64,000 bases of DNA from Amphimedon queenslandica (taxonomy: Eukaryota > Porifera > Demospongiae > Haplosclerida > Niphatidae): the NCBI RefSeq assembly GCF_000090795.2, contig NW_003546314.1:130077-194076 (forward strand). The letters run 5' to 3'. Below, piece by piece: positions 40,701 through 55,100 of this stretch. The position numbers were made by a program, and so were the translations under genes. Numbering within the stretch: position 1 is the stretch's first letter; every line of letters begins with the position of its first letter. The notes beneath the pieces are model-generated. The model was not told the origin of the DNA. It did not search any database and saw nothing but the letters and a program-made list of their open reading frames with translations.

Positions 40701-42309
40701 ATCGTAAGGTATGCAGAGTGTGTATAGTACTCCAGTAGTAGGAGTGACGCATGAAATATGCATTTAGCATCTTTATAATGCAAATATGCTATGCTTTAGG
40801 CATATAGTTGTAACATAGTGATTTGTATCGTGTAATTCACTTATCGTTACTCTCTAGATACGATGAAGAGGATGAAAGAATGAAGGCCATTACTGAAGGC
40901 AGGGACCCTGGCAGCACTGGAGTAAAGGACACTGCTGCTCTTCTCTCAGACTGCAACTCTTCCCTGGATATCAAAGGTCTCTGTGTTCCAAACTCTTCGT
41001 CTTCTCCTATAGCAGTTGCAGCAAATGAGTCAAAGCCACAGAAACCATCAAACCTGGTATCCCCAGAAGTATCACCACAACCTCCTCCTAACATTGTAAG
41101 GAATACATAAAATGCATGTATATCCAGAGTATTATCAAAAGTATTATCATGTTCTCTGGGTATTATTCAATGCATCATAATGGAATTACTTATCTCAGCT
41201 GGCTTGATATTACATAATAATAATAGTAGTAGTGTTCACAGAGTCTGTGTATGCATATATTTATTGGTTGTAGTAAATAAGACGACCACTATCAAATCAA
41301 TCACTACATCTCGCTAATAATTACCATTATCTCTTACTAGAATCCATTCCATTCTCAGTCCAGCCCTCCCGCTCAAGCTAGTGGATCGCCATTTGGCACT
41401 CAGACAGTTTCCCACGATCCATTCATGGGCGTTATTAACGGGAGCCCAAACAGCACAACCATAGTAAGTGGATAGTAAATATCACACCAACTCTCTCATG
41501 CACTTTCGACTTAATAAGGTCGTATGGCTTAGTTTACATTATCTCCAGTATTGTATATTTATTATTCCTTCTTTCATTATTATTCTTTTCTTGTATAGTC
41601 TTCTCCATACAGCAGCTCTTTTGGTAGCTGTGGGCGTAAATCATCGCTAGATCAAATGTCAACACGAGAAACAACTCCTCCATACTCCAGCTATCCTTCG
41701 TACTCAGCCACACCAAGTGGTAGTCCTACCTCCTCACTCAACAGAAGGAGCTTGAGCCCCACAGAAACAGTCGGCTATTACAATGGATCACCGACTACCA
41801 TAATGTCCCCGCCTTATTCTGACCCTTCGTACGGGAGCTTCCCTTCTCTCCCTCCTCCTCCTCCTCCTCCTCACCATCAGGCGCCATACCAACACTACAG
41901 CCCTTCATCCTTTACTGTCGATACCACTGTCTACATGTCACCTCCTACTGGCGAGTATCCGCTACCCATTAACGGCAGAATGGATGGACAGTTGTACGGT
42001 ATGCCTGCCCCAATGGTGGACGGCTTCTCCCTCAAACAAGAGCCAGGACTCCATGCTGGAGTAGGATTAGGGTCTTCCTGTGGTAGTTACGCTCAGTATG
42101 ATTCTACTGGATACATGAGTGGACCGTATTCCATGGATCCTATGAGTTCATTCATGCCGGCCAATGGACAGTTTAGCACTGGGTCGAGGATTAAGGAGAC
42201 TAAGTCTCGTTACGCTAAAGTAGGCGTGGCAGGCGGTCATTATAAGATGGGGGCGGAGATTGACGCGACATCGGCAATCAATAACATATCTGAATGGTTG
42301 AAGCACTAA
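37706..42309 (+). CDS. bHLH-PAS transcription factor 2 (class I, shortened basic region)
   Basis: Ten exons: 37706-37904, 38206-38258, 38411-38500, 39214-39420, 39708-39886, 39973-40079, 40561-40708, 40858-41095, 41341-41463 and 41599-42309; 2055 nt, 684 residues. The helix-loop-helix has SRRQKENDTFNDIAGTLP and LDKASVLRIAIHYLKLRDVL, as in HIF/SIM factors, but the ATG falls inside the basic region, so the usual KEKSRDAA half is absent. An in-frame stop lies upstream at about 37640. PAS-A starts at residue 85 (ALDGFLMMVSKDG, QYLGLRQ) and includes RNFVVRMRC. PAS-B (about 225-330) has FKTKHSLDL, YEYFHPGDL and DWVWVRSKSCVTYD. The tail is Ser/Pro/Tyr-rich with a proline run. Exon lengths 53, 90, 107 and 148 equal those of factor 1. 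Subfamily is undecided between HIF, SIM and AHR types. Confidence 0.88.
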
Positions 42310-42678
42310 TGTAATGAACACTTATGAACAAAAAGCATACACCTGTACCAATAGACTCCTGTCTTCCCTCTCATCCTGTACCAGTTTATATGCCTACCCT
42401 TTTCTTCTCCCTCTCTCTCTCTCTCTCACTAGCTTTCAGTATTTCCATCACGTTACTCTTCAATGACTCAATCTGTATAAACTTATTATTATTAATAAGT
42501 CATGTAAAAAATATCATTATTGTTGTACTCAATTATCATTATTATTATTGTCATTGTTACAGTTCTTAATTTTTTCAAAAGAAATTCATAATTAACAAAT
42601 TAATAAAAATAATACAAAAAGGGAAGGAAGAAGGGAGGGAGTCGACCATCAATACACACAAAGACACACTGTTAGTTG
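42310..42678. other. Convergent 3' spacer between bHLH-PAS 2 and the AHR-like gene
   Basis: Two stop codons 370 bp apart face each other, so the 3' UTRs probably approach or overlap. The stretch is AT-rich; AATAAAAAT near 42602 could serve the plus-strand gene. Confidence 0.5.
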
Positions 42679-45600
42679 CTAATAATTATTGCTAATATGA
42701 GAAGCCAAATTATACTGATTACTGCTCCCATTGGGGACACCATCATTATAGAAGGAGAGTACGTGTGGAGGGGGTACACTGACTTCAAAGGAACCATTGA
42801 TGACAGCACCATAAGGATTAGAGAGAGAAGGACCAGTAGAGTACGGTATATGACTGAGTGTTGGAGGCTGAGGTTGATTGTATCCTAATGGAGGGATATA
42901 GTCCATGGGGAGATTAGTGCCACCGTGGTACTCGTGATGTAATGGAGGCACTGCACTATTGCAGCCATTCATTTGAGGGAATGGTTGCTGAGGATTAGTA
43001 GGTAAGCCAGGGAAAGGGTATTGCTTGTTAGCTACAGGAAGAGAAGATGAATATGGACTAGTTGTAGGAGGAGAATAAACACCACCCATCAAAGGAGGGC
43101 CACCAGTCATTGGAACTGAAGGAGGATAGCCTCCAGCATGAGACGGTGAATACGCAGGCATTGTAGAAGTGGAAGACATATTGGATGGTGAATACGCTCC
43201 AGTAAGAGGTACTGAGGATGATGAATATGCTCCAATGGAAGACATAGTAGATGGTGAATAAGCAGGCATAGTAGATGGTGAATAAGCAGGCATAGTAGAT
43301 GGTGAATAAGCAGGCATAGTAGATGGTGAATAAGCTCCGGTAGAAGGCAAATTGGATGGTGAGTATGCTCCAGTAAAAGGCACTGTGGGTGGTAAATATG
43401 TCCCATTAGCAGCTACAGTTGGAGGAGTATATATTTCATTGATGGGAGATTGCATTCCTCCATTAGATTGAGAAGGGGAGTATGATATACCTAGTGATGA
43501 TGATGATGGTGAGTAGGCAGATAAAGGAGAAGAGCCTACTCCACTTGGCTGAGCTGAAGGAGGAGTGTGGACAAGAGACTCAACTGCTTGAAGTGAAGCC
43601 GACTCAACATCAAAATCAGGAGAAGAGTGTCCAGTAGTAACATCACCAGGAGGAGGGGCTGGATTAATGATAGAGGAAGGAGAGGAGACAGAGGACTCAG
43701 AAGGAGTGATATCAGAGAGAGGGGAAGGTTTAGGAGAGCTATAAGAGGAGCCTGATTGATTGGCAGCGATGAGTGACGTCATGGGGTCAGGCTGGGGAAA
43801 AGGCGGATTATAATTTGGAGGCAAACCTTGCGATGTCTCATATTCAACGACAGCATCCCTCACCTCAGGCCAGGTTGCTAAACGCTGAAGACTGAGGGGG
43901 ATAGCAGAAAGTGCTGTCTCCCTACCATGGAGCAACACATCACGTACTGCCACTGATACATTAGTGTCTTCTATTGATTTGACAACTGCCTCGGGACTTG
44001 TGACTTTTGGTGTAGCAGGAATATCGAAACGACTGTCAGCATGAATACCATTCCCTTCTGTTGGCTCACTACATTTACCATAAAGCTCCTTCTGCTCTAT
44101 CATTTTCACAGACTTGTCAGAAGCACTAAAAAAACAAAAATTTCATGATTTATATCTCACCCTTTCATCTACTTCTTACCAAACCACTTTGAAGGTAGCC
44201 TCGAGGTATTTCGGTGTGCGGTTATCTTGTTCATATCTGACGAGTCCTTCAATCTGGACCCATACCCATTCACCAGTGTGAGTCATGAACCTAATGATGG
44301 GACTAACTGCCTGTCCTGTGATTAACACTACAAGAGGAGAGAGAAGAGACATCAGTACATTGTGCTATGCATGTACATGTACATGTACGTGATGCTTTAA
44401 GAGAATCCTTGTGATGAGTATTACATGTACATGTACAATGGCTTGCACATCTTATCTTACTCTGTCTTTATGCTTACAGGTTTTAAGGCAGTGAATGGAG
44501 CGACGGTTGTCAGCAGGGTGAAAGAAATTAGTGAGGACTGAGCCTTCAATGTCACTATTGAATCCAGTCACTGTCTTCATTCTAGAGAAAGAGATGGGGA
44601 GAGAGAGGGGGGGGAGAGAGAGAGAGGAGAGAGGGAGGGAGAGAGAGAGAGGAGAGAGGGAGGGAGAGAGAGAGGATCTTATAAAATCTCAACCTAATCA
44701 ATTGTCAGTAGTACTTGGTGTCAATGTTGAGTATCTTCAAGTCCATTGTGGTTGTGCTAGTGAACAAAGTCTGCGAGACCTTCAGTTCAAGTATTGAGGA
44801 AGACGACTCAATCCGACGACACTCAGCAACTAGTCCAATCACAAGAGGCTCCCCCCCTCCTCCTCCTCTATTGCGTGAGAGCTTCAATCTACCAGAGACT
44901 TGCATCATCTGTAAAATAAATACATGTACATGCATATTGGGTGTACAATGTAGTATGAGAATCACATACTATAGTAATTGTGATACTGTTTGATCTCCCC
45001 ATATACAAAGGGACATAGTACAGTAAATACACGTAGAAAGAAAATTAGCAGATAATTCATTTTTAAGAGTGACATATCCCAATCTAATATACATACAGTA
45101 CTAAATGTGGAGTACATGTACTACTACTCCCCTACCCTTCAACTCATTGAGTATTTAATACTCCTCCTCACTCCTCTTCATTCATTCTACAGGTACATAT
45201 ACTCCTCCTTACTGAAGGTCACCCTATTAGACTCTGAGTGACGATTCTATCTCAACATTGTCAGACTCATTAAAACAGAAATGAAAGGGCTAATTATGCT
45301 TTAAGAGGAAACGTACAGACAAATTAAGGATCAAGTGATGCATTGGAATGAGTACATGTATACCTACTAGGCTACTACAGTAATATGTAACATAGAATCT
45401 GTGTGTGGTTTCTGTGTGATGTCAGAGTGTGTATATCCTTACCACTGTCCCACCAAATTTTGATAGTTGCTTCTTGACCGGAGCAATTGATGTCTTGAAT
45501 CTCATGTAGAAGTGACGTGACTGCTGGAGCTGTAAAGAACCTGAGAGAGAGAGAGAGGGGGGGAAGGAGAGAGAGGGAGAGAGAGAGAGAGGGAGAGAGG

Positions 45601-46089
45601 GAGAGAGGGAGAGAGGGAGAGAGGGAGAGAGAGAGGAGAGAGATAGAAAGAGAGAGAGGGAGAGGAAGAAAGAGAGAAGGAGGGAGAAAGAAAGAGAGAG
45701 GGAGGGTGGAAAGTAAGTGGGAGTTTTAGGCATTGAGTGATTTAATAAAAAGCAAACAAGAATCAATACAACTTGGTGCATGTGTACAAACAAACTGATC
45801 ATGTGTCACTTTAAAGGTAAAACAAAAACAGGATGGCATGCCAATGCTATTAGCAAAAAGCATAACTTTGTTTCAGATATTCAGATACATACACACACGC
45901 ATTTAATGAATTCTACAAACAGGAAAACATGACAGGAAAAACATGTTGCACAGTGTGCATGTGTAAGTACATGTATGCATTTTCAGTGACTGCTCAAGTG
46001 AAAGTTTCAATTCAATAAAGAGAGTCCCTTACTTTAAAGAGATTAATACTGTAAACATTCATAACAATGACACAGCATTTCAAGAATGT

Positions 46090-46134
<45 letters not shown>

Positions 46135-49100
46135 GTAATAATAATAATAATATGTACATGCATATGCAGCAGCAAATACTGCATACTATTATGTTCTATA
46201 ATTTATCTGTCTATTTTAAACTCAGACACACATACATGTATATGTATACTCAAGAGTAGATGATAGTTAGAGAGAGTGTCGAACTGCACTATGCTAGCTG
46301 GAATATGACCGCGTAGAACTTTCTTGCGCATCTTTGGGCATTCCCGCATACTGGGTGTGGCTGAGAAGAATAAAATGGTTGCCTAGTTTGCTCAACAAGG
46401 TTTACTGGCCGTTTTGGAGTCTCTGCTATAGCTGTACTGCATGGCAGGCTTCAGCAGGATTATAAAGTGTACTAGTATGATGTCTACAGCTTCTTCAAGT
46501 GTTCTCCACTGTTCCTTATGCAAACTTCTACATGTGCTTTTAGTAGGTACACCCACGCTTCAGGTCTCACGTGACTTAGTTCTACGCGGTCATATTCCAG
46601 CTAGCATAGTGCAGTTCGACACTCTCTAACTATCATCTACTCTTGGTATACTGTATATGCATTTCTATTGATACATATTTCAGTAGATACAGCAGCACAG
46701 TATAATGAGAATGCATGTACACACATCTACATGTACTATGATGCTACACGTACATTCAAAGAGATTACATAACGCATTATGGAGTATGTTTCCCCCTGGG
46801 CACTGATTATGTCATCATAAGAAATAAAAGGAATTAATGACATTAATCTATATAGAGATAAGATTATCAGATTATAAGGAGCAATGAAGGATTCCTCATC
46901 ACACACAATGGACTGTACACAATACACAACCACATGGTCACATTAGGCACAGACAACATCCCATACAAGCAAGAGAGAGAGGGAGGGGTGGGTCTACGAG
47001 AGGCAGCCAGTAAGTCTGGTAAAGTAGCAAGAGTTGTCACATTATAGGCAACAAATTGAATAAGAAGGAGATTAGAAGAGGGAAAAAGGAAAATAGAAAA
47101 CTACACAAAACATACACACAAAAGTACTTGTTACATAGATACTATACTGTATACATATATTATATATAATGTGATAATGTATTGGTGATTCATTATCTAA
47201 TCATGATCGAGTTTCTATATTTGATCATTGTGTGAGGCTAAATAGAAGCCATCGGATCAATTTAATGATACTACACAAAGTAATGACTGACAAACCTCAA
47301 TGTAAACAAAATCTCATTAACTGGGAACAGATGAGCAGAGAGAGGGAGGGAGGGAGAGAGGGAGAGAGGGAGGGAGGGAGGGAAGAAAGAGGAAGGGAGA
47401 GAGGGGGGAGGGAGGGAGAAAGGAGTCTCCGCAGGAGCTTCCCACAAGCCATGCTACGTGAGCTTAACATGTAGATGTGTATCAAAAAGAATACAAAAAT
47501 AGAGAATTCTCTCTTTGTGATTTTTGCTGTACTAATGTAATAGAGTCTCACAATTCACTGGCAAGAAGCTATGCCAAAATCATTTGGGAAACCCTGGGAA
47601 AGATTGGAGGGAGAGAGATGAGAAGGGTAATATATAATGTCTGTATGCATGCAGTATTGTGAGTATTCTTAAGAGTATACATGTAACAGTGCAATAACAT
47701 TGTCTAGTATGTACACATACATGCATTTGTATACAGCTGCCAAATGTTTTAAGACACAAAAAAATTAATAATTATTAAACGCCTCGATAATAAAATGCTT
47801 TTTAGTCATATCGGCCGTCTTATTGAAATACTTTAAAAATGAATTTCACACAATCCTTTCTTCTAGATGGTGGGTAGGTGAAGGGGCATATGACGTATAA
47901 GTAAGACTCCCCCACACGATATGTACTAAGGACTCTCTTATTGAGCATAAACCACATCCAATTAGTGGACAATAGAATCAAACCAGCCAAAGCAGACAAC
48001 AGCACAACAGGTGCTACGAGGCCATGTATAGTACTGCTGACGCCTAAAACCGCATCTTTAAATTATTATTATCATTACAATTATTACTTTAAATGAGGGA
48101 GCAATACCATTTGAGCAATCAATTTATGCTCATAAGAACTGCAGGATGCATGCATAGTATTGTATTGCTTCCATGAAAATAAATATTACAATCTCTAAAA
48201 CAGTAATGGGACAAAGACAAAGAGTGATTTAGCACTAGGCTATGTATGAATTATCTAATTACATTACACTCCAACCCACGATAGATTTTCATAGTTATTA
48301 TAACAAGGTATAAAACACACTTTGTACTAGTGAGTGTTGGGGTGATCTGGGGCTACACTCTCATCTTAGTAGCACTTGTCACAGTCTCTTGTCTCACTGG
48401 GGCTACACTCTCATCTTAGTAGCACTTGTCACAGTCTCTTGTCTCAGTTAGCATGCCCCAGTGATCCCCAACAAATAATTACTTCTTTTTTGATAATTCT
48501 TTTTCATTTCATTTTTTATCTCAGAGACACTTTACCCAGATTATTCAGCAATCAATATTTTAAATTGTTTCAAAAAGATAGTATAAAGCTAGTATTGCAA
48601 AAGCACATACACTTAATGACATCCTTAAAGGGAATGAGTAACACAAGGTAATTTGATCAATGTACAAGTATATTCATTGAAACCATATTGGGGGTATACC
48701 ACTATACCATAAAAGACACTAAATTGGTTCAGACCAATAATCACATTGCCAGACTGAGGGGCTACTGATGGTAACTAGAGTCATAAAACCACGTCCCATA
48801 AAACCACGTCCCACTATGTCTTAATGATAATATTACCACATCCTCTAAGAACAATGTATTTCTCACATACATGACATAATAGGATAATAGAATTAAAAAC
48901 CACAAGCATCATCATCATCATCTGTTATCACTGGATAAGAAATGATTGATCATTCATTAGGAGATATAAGTCAGCAGAGGAACACCTACATCTACATGTA
49001 CATGTTAGAATTACTAAGTGACAAATTTTAATAATAAAAAAATAATACAGATACATGTACATGTATATTGTTGTACATGTACATGTTAGGATTTTTTTAC

Positions 49101-52100
49101 CATAAAATAACAAACACCAGAAATAGTAACAATACATACAATTTAAATAAATAGATATAACGCATATACGTGTGAATGCCTGCATGTGTATGATATGAAC
49201 TACAGAACATGTACGTTTTTCATTGACGTATAGATCAAAGGACAGCAATGCAGTACACATACACATAGAATAATTTATGATTCTTCTTCAAGAGGATTCT
49301 TATTGCTGATCCTTTGATGGAGGGGAATATCAAAATTAAATGGATTCAATTTATAAATAAGTCAACCTTAGATGTACTGCATACAGTGATACTTTCTAAG
49401 TAAAGTTATGACAAACAAATTTAAAAAATGTGTACATGTATATGTAACCAATCAGTTCTTATACTATAGAAGCTGATTTTAGTTACATGTGCCATTAAAA
49501 TGACAATTATGTTCTATTGCAGCATATAATGATCTTTCTATACATTTCCCATAGCCTAAAGCCTTTAGGGAGATAGCCCATATCACAATGAATGAGTAGA
49601 TGCAACCACAACAACTGTACATCATAAAAAATCTCTACCATTCTCCTCACCACATCAGGCCATTAGGACTAACCACAGACCAAATAAAAGACAAACTGGT
49701 TAACCTTATCACTAGCATACACACACACATTAAACTCATTAGTGAATGGAGGCCAGCTACAATGTACAATATTCCCACAATACAATACATCTCATCAGTG
49801 GTGGCTATAATACTGCACTATCATATGAAATGCCATATTGTTAAGAGTTTCAGCTATAGCAAAGATTGTTTTTGAATAGCTACATGCATACTTTAAAGGT
49901 GGAACATCCATAACTGCACAAAAATTGTCTACAGAGATGACAGAATATGATACCATTTAGACTACCAGTAGACTTTAGTGTCAGTTTAAGCACATACAAC
50001 AAGTAAATGAGAAGAGAAACTGACACTGCATGGATATATATTAATAGTGTGAATAGTCACCAGTTGCTGGAGTGATAAGATTCAAACATTAAGCTATAGT
50101 GTTAACTAATACATTATATCAAACTGTATAATAATAATAATAATGGTAACAAACTTTTTAAATCACTATTACATAGTGTATTTTCTATACATTTTAACTG
50201 TCAGACTAATAATTGACACATTATACACATTAATAATTTGATAGCTGTCTATGGCAGCCAGAGACTATGCAGAGTATGCAGACAGTATTACAACACTGAT
50301 TATCAGGTGGGTCAATAATGACTACTGATCAGTTGGTGTAAGACAGTGTAATAGGATTACACAATCTTTCATTCCCTGGAAATGAATAATAGCTGTGTAT
50401 TATAGGATTACACAATAATAGCTGTGCATTATAAATGAGAAAAAGCAAACATATCATGACTATATGTGGGGTTTATTAGCAGGATCAGTTAAGGTTTGGT
50501 TTGATTTTTAACATGAATGAAATGAACCCAGTACTATACATGTACACATACATAATGTCTAAATGTTGTATGCATAGTACATGTACATCTAATATTATAA
50601 AAGTGACCAGACTGTGGATGAAGTACAAACAAACCAGCCAATCAGACACAGGAAGATACACCCTAACACAAATTCACACACTCTACAGGCTACATATTCA
50701 CACAATTGAGACATATCACTTGACACAGTCACACTTTCATAATTACCAGAAACATTAAAATGCAACTATTTACTGGATGAGGTATACATGTTCATGTACA
50801 GTACATCATCATCATACAGGAAGGAAGGTACAAAATTCTACAAATGTACATGTACATAAAGTTATGAGATACATCATTCAGGAAACAAAGAGTATACATC
50901 ATGTACATGTATTATGTATATGTACACGTATGTATTCTACAGAGAATTGGGAGATAGGTCATAATGTACTATCATACAGGACGTAAGTACAAGGAACTAT
51001 GAGATAGATCTTCAAGGAAGGAGTACTTCCATTTGCATCACAAACTACACATATCATAGACATAAAATCACACAGACACACACACACACACACACGTGTA
51101 TGTACACTGAATGGTAATTTTGGATGATGGACTTTTGACAAATTTGGTGTTTTAATAGCCATTTGCCAAAATAGAAGTATAAAACACCAAACCAACATCC
51201 ACATTTTCACACTCGACACAAAATAATTCTTCAGAATAAAACCTGCCAATATTATCAAAATTACCAAAATCTAGCAATTCACCAAAACTTTATTCCCTAC
51301 CCCAAGAATGTTAATGTACCATATACACTGGTTTATTTTTGCAGTGAAATATTTTCGCAAATTTTTGTGGTTTCTTACTCAGTCACAAAATTTTTCGACC
51401 ACAAAATTCTGCATTTCCATATAGCCACGTGGTGCAGTCTGCAAGCTATTTGCGAAAATGAATCCTGTGAAATCTTAGAAATGCAAGATTCACAAAAAAT
51501 TTTCTACCTCAAAAACAAACGGGTATACAGAATCAGGTATCCTCTTACCGTCAGGTTTGAGGCAGTCCTTGATGGCGGGTACATCATCTTCATGAGATAA
51601 TTCATAAATTGAGAGACCAATAACCTCCTGCTGGCTGAGTCCAACAGACTCTGATATACCCTCAGACACAAAGACAATCTCACTATCTGATGACAGTATC
51701 AATAAGAACCCATCCAGTGCCTACAATAAGAGATATAATAATAATAATAATAAATACCGTACAGCTGGTTAATTTTGCGGAGAAAAATTTTGCGAATCCT
51801 TAAAAATAACCTGGTTTGCGGATTAAATAATTGTAGTTTTGACAGTTATTGTAGCATTATCTACTGTGGTCATGCATGAATTTCATTATTTTGCGGATTT
51901 TAATTTTGCGCTTTTAAATGGAATCGCAAACTCGCAAAATTTAATTCCCCGCAAATATTTCCAGCAATACGGTATATTGTTTAACTACATGTATATGCAA
52001 TAGACTTTGCAATAAATGCATGTGTGCTTTGCTTAACTAATTTAAACAATGTCTAATATTTTTTGAATTCAAATATTTAAAGAAAGCAAAGGCTATATAT

Positions 52101-55100
52101 AAACCATGGTTTTTTCAAATAATGGCTCTGAAATCATACCTAATTTTTATTACATTTTTCTGATACATATTGATGTACTTATGCTATGTAGAATGTTTGA
52201 GCTGTTTCCAACAAATATTTTTCCAGTTATGAGCATTTTTAACCATAAGCCAAACTTTAATAAATACCCAAGGCTATAGCCCAGTGATAAGTAAACAAAG
52301 CCCTCAAAAAATTTATTATATAAAAAAAGAATAGAAATAAACATGTACATGTAAGTTAAGGAAAAACAAAGCAAAAATTAAAAAATAGGTTAAGGTACAG
52401 TTAGATACACAAAACTAAGAAATGATAAGAAAAAATATAATAATAATAGCATGTTTTTTTTTGCTAAAAATGACTCTAAATCACCCTGAATTTTCATTAC
52501 ATTTTTTGATACATGTACATATCAATGTCCTTACACTATACAGAATGTTTAAGCTGTTTCTGACAATTATTTTTCGAGTTTTGAGCATTTAAAAAAATGA
52601 GCTAAACTTTAAAAAATACAAGGCTATAACGCATAGTCTTTTTTCAAAAAATGATTCCGAAATCCCCTAAACTTTTATTACATTTTCAGACATATATTAT
52701 GTAGAAAGTTTGAGCTATTTCTGTCTAATATTATTTTTCGAGTTATGTGTATTTTAAAAAGAATACCATTTTCTGAAAAATAAATAGTCCATGGTTTTTT
52801 CCAAAAAATGGCTCCAAAATCACCTCCAATTTTTATTACATTTTCTGATGTATATTGATGTCCTTATGCTATGTAGAAAGTTTGAGCTGATTCCGAAAAA
52901 TATTTTTTGAGTTATAAGAATTTTAAAAAATGAACCAAATTTTGAAAAGTACCCAAGGCTATAGCCCATGGTTTTTTCCAAAAAATGGCTCCGAAATCAC
53001 CTCAAATTTTTATTACATTTTCTGATACATATTGACGTCCTTATGCTATGTAGAAAGTTTGAGCTGATTCCGACAAATATTTATTGAGTTATAAGCATTT
53101 TAAAAAATAAGCCAGATTTTGAAAAGTACCCAAGGCTATATAGCCCATGGTTTTTCCTAAAAAATGGCTCCAAAATCACCCCCAATTTTTATTACATTTT
53201 CTGATGTATATTGATGTCCTTATGCTATGTAGAAAGTTTGAGCTGATTCCGAAAAATATTTTTTGAGTTATAAGAATTTTAAAAAATGAACCAAATTTTG
53301 AAAAGTACCCAAGGCTATAGCCCATGGTTTTTTCCAAAAAATGGCTCCGAAATCACCTCCAATTTTTATTACATTTTCTGATACATATTGATGTCCTTAT
53401 GCTATGTAGAAAGTTTGAGCTGATTCCGACAAATATTTCTTGAGTTATAAGCATTTAAAAAAATGAACCAAATTTTGAAAAGTACCCAAGGCTATAGCCA
53501 TGGTTTTTGCAAAAAAAAATGGCTCCAAAATCACCCCCAATTTTCATTACATTTTCTGATGTATATTGATGTCCTTATGCTATGTAGAAAGTTTGAGCTG
53601 GTTCCGACAAATATTTTTTGAGTTATGAGCATTTTTTTAAATGAGCCAAATTTTGAAAAGTACCCAAGGCTATAAATGGTTTTTTCCAAAAAATGGCTCC
53701 GAAATCACCCCCAATTTTTATTACATTTTCTAATACATATTGATGCCCTAGTGCTATGTAGACAGTTTGAGCTGTTTCTGACAAATATTTTTCAATTTAT
53801 GTGCATTAAAATGTACTGTTTTCTGAAAAATACCCAAGGATTTTGTGGTCATTAAAAAACCATGGGCTAGCTATATATAGCCAATGGTTTAAAAAAAAAT
53901 GAATACAAAATCACTCCCAATTTTCATTATTATTATTTTCTGATACACACTGATATCCTTATTTAAAAATTTCAAACTGTTTCTGAAAAATATTTTTTGA
54001 GTTGAGGATTTATAAAAATGAGCCAAATTTTTAAAAATTCCTCCATAATTTTTTCAAAAAAATGACTACAAAATCACCCTCAATTTTTATTACATTTTTT
54101 GATACATATTGATGTAATTATGCTATGTAGAAGCTTAAGCTGTTTCCGACAAATGATTTTATTATTATGAGCATTTTTAAAAATGAGCAAAATGTTAAAA
54201 AAATATCTATGGTTTTTTTCAAAAAGTGACTCCAAAATAATTCCAAATTTTTATTACATTTTCTGATACGTATTAATGTCCTTATGCTATGTAGAGAATT
54301 AAAAAAATTTCTAACAAATAATCCTCAAGTTATGAATGAGCATTTAAAGAAGGGACAATTTTTTTTAGAAAGGCCAAAGTTATGGACCAGTGGAGTAAAC
54401 CGGTATAAGAATTAAATGCCTCGTAGCATTGACAAAATAAAAACACCAACAATTACTACCATAGGGTGCCTTTTTCAAGGGCTATAAATTTAGCGGGTAT
54501 AATAATTCGCTGTATTAAATTTTGCAATTTTATTCCCAATTTGAATTTTCCACACCCATTAATGATTAAATTGAGAAATTAATTTTTGTGAATAGCAACA
54601 AAATCCATAAAATCAGCAAAATATATAGCCCTCAAAAAAGGTGCCCTACAGTATATAAAGTCCAAAATATCATATTAATAACAGTGTGATTGCAATGTGA
54701 CCTTTTATCACACAGTGTCTCAATAGCTACAGCAGTGTTTACATTAAAGTGTTTTTCTAAATCAAACTGACACTATCTTGTTTCTCTCATTGTTACTTTA
54801 ACCTTTAGAGGTCAGACATTTCTCTGTCAGCAGTGGCGGTCATGGAGAGTATAAACATTAGAAATCGTAATAGGAAAAGGTGAAATTACATACGACAAGT
54901 GTAACGAAGACCAGTGTTTATCAAATATCCCTAACTACAATGAGTCACGTACATGTACGCTACACAAAAGTACAGCATAGTACATGTACATGTACAGCGT
55001 AGTACATGTACATGTATAGTCAAACCTCTCTAAAACAGCCCCCAATTAGCAGACCCTTCTCTATAATGAACAGTTGTTGTTTCCCGGCCATAAAGCCATT

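Noticed and set aside
43107-43406. His/Leu-rich open frame opposite the AHR-like tail
   Set aside because: Another frame of the 24-bp repeat that codes YSPSTMPA.
48928-49266. Open frame of 112 codons rich in Cys, Tyr and Met
   Set aside because: Driven by TACATG and CATGTA repeats; no protein-like pattern.
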